Shown here piece by piece: positions 7,741-14,870 of a stretch of 55,846 nucleotides of DNA (position 1 is the stretch's first letter; every line of letters begins with the position of its first letter). The translations under genes were made by a program, and so were the position numbers. The notes beneath the pieces were generated by a model, which was not told where the DNA came from, made no database searches, and worked only from the letters and a program-made list of their open reading frames with translations. Origin of the DNA: a virus; the IMG/VR virus record IMGVR_UViG_3300042471_001765, positions 1-55,846 of that record; one strand, given 5' to 3'.

Positions 7741-8628
7741 TTACACAGAATCACCGATCAGAGCCTTCCAGGTATTGGCTCCGACGATACCATCTGGCGA
7801 TAACTGATGCTCCCTCTGAAACTTTTTAACAGCTGCTTCTGACAACACCCCATAGACACCATCAACATCAGCATCCAAGCGATATTGGATATACCGCACA
7901 GGAGCGCCGCCGGCGTGATGCAGCCTGATCATGGGTTTGGTAAAAATCAAATTAATGGCATTCCAGGTACTAGCATCTGCAACACCCGAAGGCACAAGTG
8001 CCATAATCTTTTGAAAATCACGCAGTTGCCCAAACTTTAACTGCTTCAATGCTTTTTCCAATCGCGTATTGGAGGTATCTGTATTTAATTCCTCATCAGG
8101 GATAAAAGGCTCTGTACTGGTTTTACCAGTCAATCCCCGGACAATAGCGATCGCGGTTGCCTCCGGATCAAATATGTCCATATCCCGTGGTGAATCGATA
8201 AAACAGCACTCAATTAATATGGCTGGCATCCTGGTGTACTTCAAAACGTAAAAAGGCGATCCACTTTTTAATCCACGATTTACAAAGCCCAACTTAACAA
8301 GCTCATTCAAAACAGGCTCCCCAAATTGCCGCCCAGCCTGACTGGAAATAAATACTTCAGTACCGTGAGCTTTGCCATTAAAAGCATTGAAGTGGATAGA
8401 TGCAAACATATCTACTCGGTGAGCATTGGCAGTACGTACCCTTTGAGCCAGGGAATTACCCACAGAACTAGCCTCATTAGGTTTGCACTCCACAACCTCA
8501 TTTCCTAAAGCGCGCAACTTAGCAATAACCCGATTACCCACGTCTGTGGTTAAAGCATCCTCAGACTTAATTCCCACAGCCCCAGAGTCAGGGCTGCAAT
8601 TATGCCCAATGTCAATACCAAATTTCAT
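7741..8628 (-). CDS. Endolysin: N-acetylmuramoyl-L-alanine amidase with peptidoglycan-binding domain
   Basis: 295 residues. Residues 1-168 are an Amidase_3 domain: GIDIGHN gives the first zinc His (H9), SIHFNAF the second (H79), and ILIECCF holds the expected catalytic Glu (E140). Residues ~230-293 are a PG_binding_1 domain (YIQYRLDADVDGVYG, VKKFQREHQLSPDGIVG). The enzyme cuts the amide bond between muramic acid and the stem peptide to release virions. There is no signal peptide, so a holin would be needed; a candidate membrane protein is at 40915. A strong Shine-Dalgarno AGGAGG precedes the ATG. Confidence 0.9.
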   Translation of the reverse strand: MKFGIDIGHNCSPDSGAVGIKSEDALTTDVGNRVIAKLRALGNEVVECKPNEASSVGNSLAQRVRTANAHRVDMFASIHFNAFNGKAHGTEVFISSQAGRQFGEPVLNELVKLGFVNRGLKSGSPFYVLKYTRMPAILIECCFIDSPRDMDIFDPEATAIAIVRGLTGKTSTEPFIPDEELNTDTSNTRLEKALKQLKFGQLRDFQKIMALVPSGVADASTWNAINLIFTKPMIRLHHAGGAPVRYIQYRLDADVDGVYGVLSEAAVKKFQREHQLSPDGIVGANTWKALIGDSV

Positions 8629-8720
8629 ATATGCAACCTCCTACAGGCATCTTAATTATACACTCAACACACAAGAACCGATATACTACCAAGAACAAAA
8701 AAAATATTTTTATTTACCCC

Positions 8721-8749
8721 TTGACAAATAAAAAGTATCAGGATACTAT
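8721..8749 (+). promoter_or_regulatory. Early-type sigma-70 promoter with GTATC-AG-GATAC operator
   Basis: TTGACA (8721-8726), 17-bp spacer, TACTAT (8744-8749). The palindrome GTATCAGGATAC (8735-8746) overlaps the -10. Near-identical promoters precede 10881, 11331, 11938 and, on the minus strand, 25662. It drives the gene at 8780 and those coupled to it. Confidence 0.8.
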
Positions 8750-8779
8750 AAAGGGGTAAGCAACAAAGAGGTAACAGCA

Positions 8780-9427
8780 ATGGTAGTACAAAGTTTTGAA
8801 GTTAGAACCCTCAGAGGACAGATTGCCGCCTGTCTAAGGCTTATAGCCCTTAAAGCGAAAGCCGCTGTGTTGCGGCTTATTGAATTGGAAGAAAATCTCG
8901 AAGCCGCGATCGCGGCACAATTCCAATCGGCACAGGCTCCGGCTCCTAAGCCTGTAGAGCCAACATTTATATACCTTTTCTCCTATAGGAGAAAAGGTAT
9001 CAATGCTTATTTAATCAAAGAACAGGTGGGGGCTTACCCACTTTTCGGTAAGCCCGTGAGTGAAAAGGACAGGCAAGCCGCCTATCGCGGCAAATTGCAC
9101 CAGATACAAATAAGGGTAGACAATCTACCCGATGGAATATACAAAAAAGTTGAAGCCGGAGGCGGGAGCTTCAACAAGGTACAGCGCGAGTACCTAAAGA
9201 TACAGGACGGAGCCGTAGTGGCTCAGTCCTGGGATATGGCAGAGTTGATCGATCTACCCAAAACACTCCCCGAACTTATCGGGACGCCCAAGCAAGTAGC
9301 TTGGGCGGAGAATCTCCGCAGCCGGATCATCAGTCAATCAGCAAAAGATGGTAACTCCATCCCGGAGTACGTCTACAGCCAAACCAGTGCGACCTGGTAC
9401 ATCGACAACCGGGAGGTTGTCAAATGA
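8780..9427 (+). CDS. Hypothetical protein, first gene of an early-type operon
   Basis: 215 residues. N-terminal ~50 residues are helical and Ala/Leu rich (LRLIALKAKAAVLRLIELEE); then a Pro-rich linker; a middle domain around residues 60-125 (FIYLFSYRRKGINAYLIKE); and a C-terminal segment with TPKQVAWAENLRSRI and a later TSATWYIDNR. That last pattern recurs in phage and plasmid proteins of unknown function. The start has a Shine-Dalgarno (AAAGAGG) and follows a strong promoter. Its stop overlaps the next start as ATGA, so three genes are coupled here. Function not assigned. Confidence 0.6.
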   Translation: MVVQSFEVRTLRGQIAACLRLIALKAKAAVLRLIELEENLEAAIAAQFQSAQAPAPKPVEPTFIYLFSYRRKGINAYLIKEQVGAYPLFGKPVSEKDRQAAYRGKLHQIQIRVDNLPDGIYKKVEAGGGSFNKVQREYLKIQDGAVVAQSWDMAELIDLPKTLPELIGTPKQVAWAENLRSRIISQSAKDGNSIPEYVYSQTSATWYIDNREVVK

Positions 9428-9690
9428 AACAAGAAAATGATTCCGCAGAAAAACAACAATGCAGACGTGTAAAACAGGAGAAATGCGAGATCAGCATAAA
9501 CGCTGATCAAAAAGCTTCCCTAGAGGCTCTAGCGAAAAAACTAGGGTATATGTGGGGTCAACGCCCCAATATATCCGGGTTGATGAAAGCGATCGCGGAC
9601 GGAGAGGTGGCGATCGCAAAAAAACAAACAAAAAAGGAAGCCTTGGAAGCCATCAGGGCAATCAAAGAAAATCTTAAGAAGCTGGGATGA
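9424..9690 (+). CDS. Small basic hypothetical protein, possible ribbon-helix-helix type
   Basis: 88 residues, Lys-rich. The middle part CEISINADQKASLEALAKKL resembles a short beta strand followed by helices, as in ribbon-helix-helix DNA binders, and the C-terminus is a helical Lys/Glu tail. It starts inside the ATGA overlap with the gene before and ends in an ATGA overlap with the next gene, so expression is coupled. The DNA-binding idea is only a composition and pattern inference. Confidence 0.55.
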   Translation: MKQENDSAEKQQCRRVKQEKCEISINADQKASLEALAKKLGYMWGQRPNISGLMKAIADGEVAIAKKQTKKEALEAIRAIKENLKKLG

Positions 9691-9908
9691 ACCTAGACTA
9701 CTTCAACATTTTAGATGATAAAGCTAAGGCAACAGTTGCCAAGGACTTATTTCATCACTTGCTCACGCGGGTAAAAGAGCGTGAGTTGTACAAGGGTAAG
9801 TATTCAAGCTTTCAAAACTACGCGCGGGAGCTTGAAGCTACCCCAGTAGAAGACTGGGAAAAAACCGGATTATTGAACATCCTTTGTAGTGCTGGTGCTG
9901 AAAAATGA
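9687..9908 (+). CDS. Small hypothetical protein
   Basis: 73 residues, mixed charge, helical: DDKAKATVAKDLFHHLLTRV and FQNYARELEATPVEDWEK. No recognised domain. It is the third gene of the unit from the promoter at 8721 and is coupled by ATGA overlaps to the gene before it and to the ASCH remnant after it. Confidence 0.5.
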   Translation: MNLDYFNILDDKAKATVAKDLFHHLLTRVKERELYKGKYSSFQNYARELEATPVEDWEKTGLLNILCSAGAEK

Positions 9909-10003
9909 AAAACATACTGCTGTCGATACAGCCAATTCATAGCCAGGCAATACTGGCTGGAAGAAAAACAGCCGAGCTAAGGCTGTATTCCGTCACCTTA
10001 TAG
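9905..10003 (+). pseudogene. Truncated ASCH-domain (PUA-like) gene remnant
   Basis: A 32-residue frame, MKNILLSIQPIHSQAILAGR followed by KTAELRLYSVTL, starts in an ATGA overlap with the preceding gene. The opening closely matches the N-terminus of ASCH-domain proteins (typical pattern: ILLSI+P.yA..Il.G.Kt.ElR). ASCH domains are about 100 residues and act in RNA-related binding or as small ribonucleases, so roughly the last two thirds are missing. It is either a decayed gene or a retained minimal peptide. ThyX begins 27 bp downstream. Confidence 0.5.
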
Positions 10004-10030
10004 TAATACAAATAAATTGGGTAACAGCTT

Positions 10031-10732
10031 ATGACCTGGGTAGATCCGTTAGAAGACGGAAAAAGCAAAATAAAACTAATAGCAGCACTGGGGAGCGACT
10101 TAGACATTGTTAATGATGCTAGGGCAAGCTTTGAGAAAACATCCACACAGCTAAGTGATAAAGATATTAAACTCATTCATTACCTAATCAAGCACCAGCA
10201 CACAAGCCCTTTCCGGGGTACTGTCTTCAAATTTAAAATTAAAGCTCCTTTGTTTGTTTGTCGCCAATGGTGGAAGCACGTCATCGCCAGCAATCATAAT
10301 GATGAGCAACTAGGATGGAATGAGAAAAGCTTTCGATATGTTGAGATTGATGATAGTAGTGAATTTTATATTCCTAAAATTTTTCGTCAACAGTCCAAGA
10401 ATAACAAACAAGCCAGCGAAGGTAAATTACCTGAAGATGCTAATCAGCAAGCAATAGAAATTTATACTCAACAGTGCCAAACTAGCTATCAAGCATACCG
10501 CAATCTTCTAGAGTTAGGAGTGGGACGAGAACAAGCCCGTGGCGTATTAGTTCCCTCTGTGTACACTTCTTGGGTCTGGACTGTTTCCCTGCAAGCTGTT
10601 TTACACTTTATCTCATTGCGTAGTGGTGCTGGCGCGCAAAGTGAAATTGGCGCTTATGCTGAAGCCATCACTTCCCTCATTAAACCCATAGTCCCCATAT
10701 CAATAGAGGCTTGGGAAACTCACTATGGCTGA
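10031..10732 (+). CDS. thyX: Flavin-dependent thymidylate synthase ThyX
   Basis: 233 residues. ThyX makes dTMP from dUMP using FAD, NADPH and methylene-tetrahydrofolate. Signatures are HQHTSPFRG (about 54-62), the substrate/flavin motif region CRQWWKH (77-83) continuing to NEKSFRY (97-103), and a C-terminal ARGVLVPSVYTS followed by FISLRSGAGAQSEI. The core motif normally reads RHRxxSxNExSxRY; here the stretch between the RQW and NE parts differs (WKHVIASNHNDEQLGW), a variant that may be lineage-specific. With Dcd and NrdJ in this window it supplies deoxynucleotides during replication. A terminator-promoter cassette begins at its stop codon. Confidence 0.9.
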   Translation: MTWVDPLEDGKSKIKLIAALGSDLDIVNDARASFEKTSTQLSDKDIKLIHYLIKHQHTSPFRGTVFKFKIKAPLFVCRQWWKHVIASNHNDEQLGWNEKSFRYVEIDDSSEFYIPKIFRQQSKNNKQASEGKLPEDANQQAIEIYTQQCQTSYQAYRNLLELGVGREQARGVLVPSVYTSWVWTVSLQAVLHFISLRSGAGAQSEIGAYAEAITSLIKPIVPISIEAWETHYG

Positions 10733-10874
10733 AAAACCACAGACTCCAACCAGGTGTAACAGCCTGGTTTTTTTGTGCCTACTGATAAATAGGTATAAAA
10801 ATATTTTTAAAATTAAGTGTTGACTTTTCAAAAATATCAGTATACTATATAAGGGTAGAGAAAAAACAAAGAGG
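10732..10874 (+). repeat. Terminator-promoter cassette, copy 1
   Basis: 143 bp. It contains a terminator stem AACCAGG...GCCTGGTT plus T-run (about 10748-10774), an AT-rich link, TTGACT (10820-10825), 17-bp spacer, TACTAT (10843-10848) and a Shine-Dalgarno GAGG at the end. It matches copy 2 at 141 of 143 positions by eye. It ends the thyX transcript and starts the next gene at 10881. Confidence 0.85.
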
Positions 10875-10880
10875 TAAGCA

Positions 10881-11186
10881 ATGAAATTATTAACCGCACT
10901 CGTACCCGTTAAAAAAATAAGCTGTAGTCAGCCCTGCATCTGGAACGAAGACTTCCTAAATACAGCAGCACAGTCTATTTTAGAATCCAAAGGAGTTATC
11001 AACCCTATAGTGGTTCGCCGAATAGATTTACGATCTTACGAGTTAGTGAATGGAGTACTTGAATACTATGCGGCTGTTAGAGCTAGAGAAATAGATCCTG
11101 GCGAAGGAGAGATGATCACTGTATTCATTGTGGAACCAGAGAATGAAGAAGCTTTAACCAAGCAAATAGAAATATTTAGAAGATAA
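10881..11186 (+). CDS. Small ParB N-terminal-like domain protein
   Basis: 101 residues. The segment ILESKGVINPIVVRRIDLRS, followed by YELVNGVLEYYAAVRA, follows the ParB/sulfiredoxin fold pattern: a helix, then .G...P+.V......Y.lv.G....aA. The usual GxRR box is replaced by NGVLEY, so nuclease or CTP-switch activity is doubtful. It is a free-standing domain with no DNA-binding part. It lies alone between two nearly identical terminator-promoter cassettes, so it is a separate transcription unit with its own early-type promoter and a Shine-Dalgarno GAGG. Confidence 0.6.
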   Translation: MKLLTALVPVKKISCSQPCIWNEDFLNTAAQSILESKGVINPIVVRRIDLRSYELVNGVLEYYAAVRAREIDPGEGEMITVFIVEPENEEALTKQIEIFRR

Positions 11187-11327
11187 AAACCACAGACTCC
11201 AACCAGGTGTAACAGCCTGGTTTTTTTGTGCCTACTGATAAATAGGTATAAAAATATTTTTAAAATTAAGTGTTGACATTTCAAAAATATCAGGATACTA
11301 TATAAGGGTAGAGAAAAAACAAAGAGG
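11185..11327 (+). repeat. Terminator-promoter cassette, copy 2
   Basis: 143 bp, same order as copy 1: terminator stem AACCAGG...GCCTGGTT with T-run (about 11201-11227), TTGACA (11273-11278), 17-bp spacer with ATATCAGGATAC overlapping the -10, TACTAT (11296-11301) and GAGG just before the next start. Confidence 0.85.
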
Positions 11328-11330
11328 CAA

Positions 11331-11513
11331 ATGGAGAACACTAAAAAACTGGAAGAACTAGAAAAAAAAATCGACTCTATCGAAATCTTGTTAGAGCGTT
11401 TATTAGGAATGGAATTAGACGATCTGGAAGAACTAGAAAAAAAAATCGACTCTATCGAAAATCGAGTGAATAAATTGGAAAGGCTTGTGTCTGAAATACT
11501 TCTAGAACTATGA
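11331..11513 (+). CDS. Small coiled-coil protein made of a duplicated segment
   Basis: 60 residues, almost entirely Leu/Glu/Lys heptads. LEELEKKIDSIE occurs twice, encoded by a 37-bp direct repeat (11349-11385 and 11424-11460, 75 bp apart), so the gene grew by internal duplication. It should form a coiled-coil oligomer. It is expressed from cassette copy 2 with GAGG four bases before the ATG. Such small coiled coils may bind a host or phage partner, but none is identifiable. Confidence 0.6.
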   Translation: MENTKKLEELEKKIDSIEILLERLLGMELDDLEELEKKIDSIENRVNKLERLVSEILLEL

Positions 11514-11570
11514 TGAATGACACTGCTAATCGAGTATATCTGGGATAAAAACAAACAATTGGAGATTTTG

Positions 11571-11786
11571 ATGAAAGTAATTAGAGTTAAAAAAAATAAC
11601 GCTACCGCGGCACTAGCCGCTATTCCTGGATCAGCTTTTACCCGCTGCCCGGACTACGATTGGCAAAACGGGCTAAGTGACGACCACACCATTCCCGCAG
11701 CGGGAATGGTAGGGCTAAAGTTACCGGACGGGATGTCCGGTAAGCAAGCGCACAAGCTGCTAAAAGAAGCGGGAATTGTGAATTAA
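11571..11786 (+). CDS. Small hypothetical protein
   Basis: 71 residues from ATG 11571, chosen because GGAG lies six bases upstream; an in-frame ATG at 11517 would add 18 residues without a ribosome binding site. The protein opens MKVIRVKKNNATAALAAIPG, has a central Asp/Trp/Cys patch (TRCPDYDWQNGL), and ends in a short helix (GKQAHKLLKEAGIV). No known domain. Second gene of the unit from cassette copy 2, ended by the terminator of copy 3. Confidence 0.5.
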   Translation: MKVIRVKKNNATAALAAIPGSAFTRCPDYDWQNGLSDDHTIPAAGMVGLKLPDGMSGKQAHKLLKEAGIVN

Positions 11787-11793
11787 TCCATCT

Positions 11794-11925
11794 TCCAACC
11801 AGGTGTAACAGCCTGGTTTTTTTTTGTGCCTACTGATAAATAGGTATAAAAATATTTTTAAAATTAAGTGTTGACATTTTAAAAATATCAGGATACTATA
11901 TAAGGGTAGAGAAAAAACAAAGAGG
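11794..11925 (+). repeat. Terminator-promoter cassette, copy 3
   Basis: 132 bp, same elements as copies 1 and 2 but lacking the first bases of the conserved block and with a slightly longer T-run. Terminator about 11796-11825, TTGACA 11871-11876, 17-bp spacer with ATATCAGGATAC, TACTAT 11894-11899, GAGG at the end. Confidence 0.85.
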
Positions 11926-11937
11926 GAACAGGGAACA

Positions 11938-12555
11938 ATGAATTTTTATCACTTAAAACAAATTATTGCTTGCCATAAAGGCAAGAAAGTAGTTGACACA
12001 AGAGGCATTATAACTGAAGTGCGCCCCTTTGCGCATGGCAGTTATGAAGAAGTTGAAGCTTGCTACCAGCAAGGTAGCAGGGTATACACAGACGATCTGG
12101 GAAATGTTTACAAAATAATTCAAAAAGACGGGGATGAACAAATCCTTGTAGGCACTTGGAGGGTGTTTGATAAATCGGAAATCGCTTCAAGAATCGCAGA
12201 GATTCTTGAGGAGAATGTGCAAGAAATTGAAGTAATCAAAAAGGATTACTATGCCCGCACCCAACCCCTATACCCGCATAGGGATAGGAGACGGTTCTGG
12301 AAAGAGTACTTTTACCAAGTGAAAGTGCCGTTTCCATCTTCTCAAAAAAAGATCCTTAAAAACGATCTGGAAGATGAAAACTATCCAGACTGCTTAAACT
12401 ACCTCCACGTGACCATTCACGGGGGGTATAGAATCTTCAAAATTCAGGGTGATGACATCACCCTACTAGAGACCCATGTAAATAAAAGAACGGTCGTAGG
12501 ATACGACCGAAACGGGGAGAAAATCCCCAACCCTGTGATGGGATGGAATTTCTAG
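11938..12555 (+). CDS. Hypothetical protein, single-gene accessory unit
   Basis: 205 residues. N-terminal half has alternating strands (KVVDTRGIITEVRPF, GNVYKIIQKDG); residues ~85-100 are an acidic helix (EILEENVQEIEVIKK); the C-terminal half has a Tyr/Pro-rich region and HVTIHGGYRIFKIQGDD. No family recognised. It has its own promoter (cassette copy 3) and its own terminator (12582-12608), so it is regulated like the other accessory units here. Early expression and host interaction are plausible but unproven. Confidence 0.55.
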   Translation: MNFYHLKQIIACHKGKKVVDTRGIITEVRPFAHGSYEEVEACYQQGSRVYTDDLGNVYKIIQKDGDEQILVGTWRVFDKSEIASRIAEILEENVQEIEVIKKDYYARTQPLYPHRDRRRFWKEYFYQVKVPFPSSQKKILKNDLEDENYPDCLNYLHVTIHGGYRIFKIQGDDITLLETHVNKRTVVGYDRNGEKIPNPVMGWNF

Positions 12556-12560
12556 AATTT

Positions 12561-12944
12561 CTATTCAAAAGACACAAAATCAACCAGGTGTAACAGCCTG
12601 GTTTTTTTGTATCGCTCGATCGCTTCCTCTAGCTCCCAGAAAATAGGAGCGCCAACAGCCGATATGAGCCGATCGCTCCGATACTTTCCGGTGGTGATTT
12701 CTTGCTTAGAGAATCCCAACTGGATAAGTGTTTCGTAGGAACCTAGTAGAGGGATGAATTCCTCAAGCCGAGCAATACTCAAATTACCATCCTTAAATTG
12801 CACCGGGAATATATCGCGGTTGTCAGCTACCTGTGGGGGCTGTTCCGTTGCGATCGCGATGGTAAATGGCGGATCCGGTGGGTGGATAAGGGCATCCCTG
12901 ATGGTGAGTACAGATACCAATCTGCCAGAAAGATAGTTATTCAT
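12561..12944 (-). CDS. Hypothetical protein whose C-terminus is encoded by the terminator repeat
   Basis: 127 residues. The body reads like a conserved protein (FKDGNLSIARLEEFIPLLGS, then LGFSKQEITTGKYRSDRL, then AVGAPIFWELEEAIE). The last ~15 residues (KKTRLLHLVDFVSFE) come from the antisense of the terminator hairpin at 12582-12608, so the original 3' end seems to have been replaced when that repeat arrived. It is convergent with the gene at 11938. No function assigned; the gene opens the minus-strand group 12561-14101 in reverse order. Confidence 0.55.
   Translation of the reverse strand: MNNYLSGRLVSVLTIRDALIHPPDPPFTIAIATEQPPQVADNRDIFPVQFKDGNLSIARLEEFIPLLGSYETLIQLGFSKQEITTGKYRSDRLISAVGAPIFWELEEAIERYKKTRLLHLVDFVSFE
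12582..12608 (+). terminator. Fourth copy of the accessory-unit terminator
   Basis: AACCAGG, a 6-base loop, GCCTGGTT and a T-run, identical to the hairpins of the three cassettes but with no promoter part. It ends the unit at 11938-12555. Confidence 0.85.
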
Positions 12945-12966
12945 GATTCTTGCTGCTTACAAAAAT

Positions 12967-12984
12967 GCCCCCAATCAAGGGGGC
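12967..12984 (-). terminator. Intrinsic terminator of the minus-strand gene 12992-13249
   Basis: GCCCCC-AATCAA-GGGGGC hairpin, followed on the minus strand by ATTTTT. It lies 8 bp beyond the stop of the gene and before the next minus-strand start at 12944. Confidence 0.75.
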
Positions 12985-12991
12985 TGATTGA

Positions 12992-13249
12992 CTAATATTT
13001 TATTTCCTCCTCATCAGCTACTAGCTTCAAAAGCTGATGAGGATAGGGGTTGATCTTTGTTCCGTCATCCATGGACACTTCCATGGATATGATCATTTTC
13101 CACCCATCGCAATCTTCATAAGTTAGGCGGGTGATTGTCCCGGTTTTTCCTTGTATACCAAGGGTGTTTCCAATGACGCGATCGCCCTTAGAAAGGGGAG
13201 AGCAATCAAATAGCCTTTCGGTGTGGCACTTAATGGTTTTTAATGGCAT
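12992..13249 (-). CDS. Small hypothetical protein, beta-rich
   Basis: 85 residues. The middle GDRVIGNTLGIQGKTGTITR resembles a KOW/SH3-like strand-turn-strand pattern, and the remainder is polar. No catalytic residues seen. It has its own terminator and lies in a group of short minus-strand genes. The upstream sequence (about 13258-13280) carries TTAGTAGG...TCCTAA, similar to a motif upstream of 14207, perhaps a shared operator. Confidence 0.5.
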   Translation of the reverse strand: MPLKTIKCHTERLFDCSPLSKGDRVIGNTLGIQGKTGTITRLTYEDCDGWKMIISMEVSMDDGTKINPYPHQLLKLVADEEEIKY

Positions 13250-13290
13250 TTTTCTTTATTTAGTAGGGTTTTAGTCCTAATCATACATAC

Positions 13291-13785
13291 TCATGCGATC
13301 GCTAGGAAAGTATCTAAAGTCTTTGTCGGAACTGGTTTGTGAGTGCTGAATTCTAGATTATGTTTCTTTGCCCATCTTCTCAAAGTTTTGATTGACGGAC
13401 ATCTACCCACTTGGCGAGATAGCCAATGGGGGACATCAGCACCTAGAATACCATCTGCATAGATAGCGTCGCCTAATGCCTTGTCCAGGCTCTGTTTTAA
13501 AACCGGTGATGAGTTCAGTCTTTTAATGATCTGCGGTAAAGTGATCCCTGCACTTCGTCCCACGGGCTGCTTAGTAGTGGAGTTCAAGCTTTGCTCATAC
13601 CTCATGTAAGCAAGCATCATCAACCATTGGCAATGAGTTTTACTAATGGTATTAGTGCGTGATTTCCTTTTATCTGGTATCCTGCATATATGCTTGTACT
13701 TTGCCCATGTCCGGGCAGCGATCGGCTTGCCATAAATATGTACGCAAGCTGCCCGGATCCAGTTTTCTGGGTATCCTGTTTCCAT
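13291..13785 (-). CDS. Hypothetical basic protein, possible DNA binder
   Basis: 164 residues, basic. It has two helix-turn-helix-like stretches: near the N-terminus (GKPIAARTWAKYKHI) and near the C-terminus (LSRQVGRCPSIKTLRRWAKK), the latter like a small MerR/Hin-type recognition unit. A good Shine-Dalgarno AAGGAGG precedes the ATG, and just before that the mRNA can form an ATTCCCTC/GAGGGAAT hairpin (about 13792-13811). Probably a regulator or accessory DNA-binding protein; the family is not recognised. Confidence 0.5.
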   Translation of the reverse strand: METGYPENWIRAACVHIYGKPIAARTWAKYKHICRIPDKRKSRTNTISKTHCQWLMMLAYMRYEQSLNSTTKQPVGRSAGITLPQIIKRLNSSPVLKQSLDKALGDAIYADGILGADVPHWLSRQVGRCPSIKTLRRWAKKHNLEFSTHKPVPTKTLDTFLAIA

Positions 13786-13825
13786 GTTTCCTCCTTATTC
13801 CCTCTTTTGAGGGAATTTTTTTTTA

Positions 13826-14101
13826 TTACTCTTCTTGGGGTTCAGGGATACCTAAATCCCTGCGCATTTTTCTATTTACCAACCTTTTATTACTAGCCTC
13901 ACAGTACAGGGAGAATCCCTGCTGCCATAGCAATCGATGAAACTCAGATGGATTAATACCATCTTGCAGAGCCATTATCTCTGCTTGCTCTAATAGTGGA
14001 GTAGGCAGGTACAGTTCTATCTTTTGCATCTTGTCTTTTTTCCTAGTTCTGGGTGACACGATCTCATTTTCCATATATTGATCCTTATGCTTGCACATCA
14101 T
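13826..14101 (-). CDS. Small ribbon-helix-helix-like protein
   Basis: 91 residues from the furthest ATG; internal ATGs at about 14074 and 14029 are alternatives. The core MQKIELYLPTPLLEQAEIMA, continuing DGINPSEFHRLLWQQG, fits a beta strand plus two helices as in CopG/Arc ribbon-helix-helix proteins. Such proteins bind operators as dimers. It is divergent from the plus-strand operon that begins at 14207, and the ~105 bp between them may hold the operator. Confidence 0.5.
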   Translation of the reverse strand: MMCKHKDQYMENEIVSPRTRKKDKMQKIELYLPTPLLEQAEIMALQDGINPSEFHRLLWQQGFSLYCEASNKRLVNRKMRRDLGIPEPQEE

Positions 14102-14206
14102 GATTGAAATTATAGAAGAAAAAATGTAAAAAAGTATGACTAGAACATGACTAAAAATAAAATATATGTGCTATTGTTGTTTTTAGTAGGATTAGAACCC
14201 GACTAA

Positions 14207-14371
14207 ATGTATTCAATCACGATAGCGGTAAGACACGAGGAGCCAGATGGCTCCTACACCGAGTGGGTGCTGAACACACCCCAAGCCCAGGAAGCTCTCA
14301 CCCAGAGAGCAAAAAGACAAATTGAGCGGCTTATTACTAAGGATAATAAGGACACAAAAAATGAACATTGA
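14207..14371 (+). CDS. Small hypothetical protein, first gene of the long plus-strand operon
   Basis: 54 residues, MYSITIAVRHEEPDGSYTEW at the start and a basic helical C-terminus (ALTQRAKRQIERLITK). It begins after a region holding TTTAGT...ACTAAA inverted arms that may be an operator. The 3' end overlaps the next gene (start 14361) in another frame, so both are probably translated from one mRNA. No function known. Confidence 0.5.
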   Translation: MYSITIAVRHEEPDGSYTEWVLNTPQAQEALTQRAKRQIERLITKDNKDTKNEH

Positions 14372-14870
14372 TGAGTACGTTAAGAGGTTTATGACCTCTG
14401 AAGTCCCCTTGGACTACGTTTGGGAACAAACCCAGAAAATATCCTCAGAAATGGGGATTGATTTACAAAACTTGGATGAGCCAACCGCTCGCTTCATTGC
14501 AGAAGAGATTGATAAAGTAGCCTCTGCAAGTTTGGCGGCAAGACCTGAAGCCGCTATTGAGAAGAAAAAGACCAAAAAAGAAAAAACTACTAATGCCAAT
14601 AATGGCAGCAGTGTAGAGAAGCTAAAACCGGCGATAGCCAACTTAAAAACCGCTGTAGAGGAAGAATCTACAGCTATGTTGGCTGTTTTCAATACCAAAG
14701 CCCAGCAGGTAGAAAACGCTGTGGCTGGAAAGATATTAGATCGCTGCAAAGCGATAAACCCAAATATCATAGCCCTCGTATCGGAAGAGATGGAGAGGTA
14801 CACACGCGACAGCGCCAGCTTTCGCGAGCAAATCTTTGATGAGACTTTCGCAGGTCTCCTCGGTGATTAA
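14361..14870 (+). CDS. Hypothetical soluble helical protein
   Basis: 169 residues. The start at ATG 14361 is preferred over upstream TTG codons because AAGGA lies about eight bases before it. N-terminal ~60 residues are acidic and helical; residues ~65-85 are a Lys-rich linker (EKKKTKKEK); the rest is helical (LKPAIANLKTAVEEES, AQQVENAVAGKILDR). It opens a run of small proteins leading to an FtsK/HerA-like ATPase, so it may be a soluble part of that membrane assembly. Not recognised by family. Confidence 0.5.
   Translation: MNIDEYVKRFMTSEVPLDYVWEQTQKISSEMGIDLQNLDEPTARFIAEEIDKVASASLAARPEAAIEKKKTKKEKTTNANNGSSVEKLKPAIANLKTAVEEESTAMLAVFNTKAQQVENAVAGKILDRCKAINPNIIALVSEEMERYTRDSASFREQIFDETFAGLLGD

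Noticed and set aside
9937-10176. Minus-strand frame near the thyX start
   Set aside because: Antisense to the ASCH remnant and thyX, Ser/Leu-rich, no ribosome site.
11066-11554. Minus-strand open frame of 162 residues across two cassette genes
   Set aside because: It runs through the terminator and promoter repeat and is antisense to the coiled-coil gene; Ser/Ile-rich shadow text.
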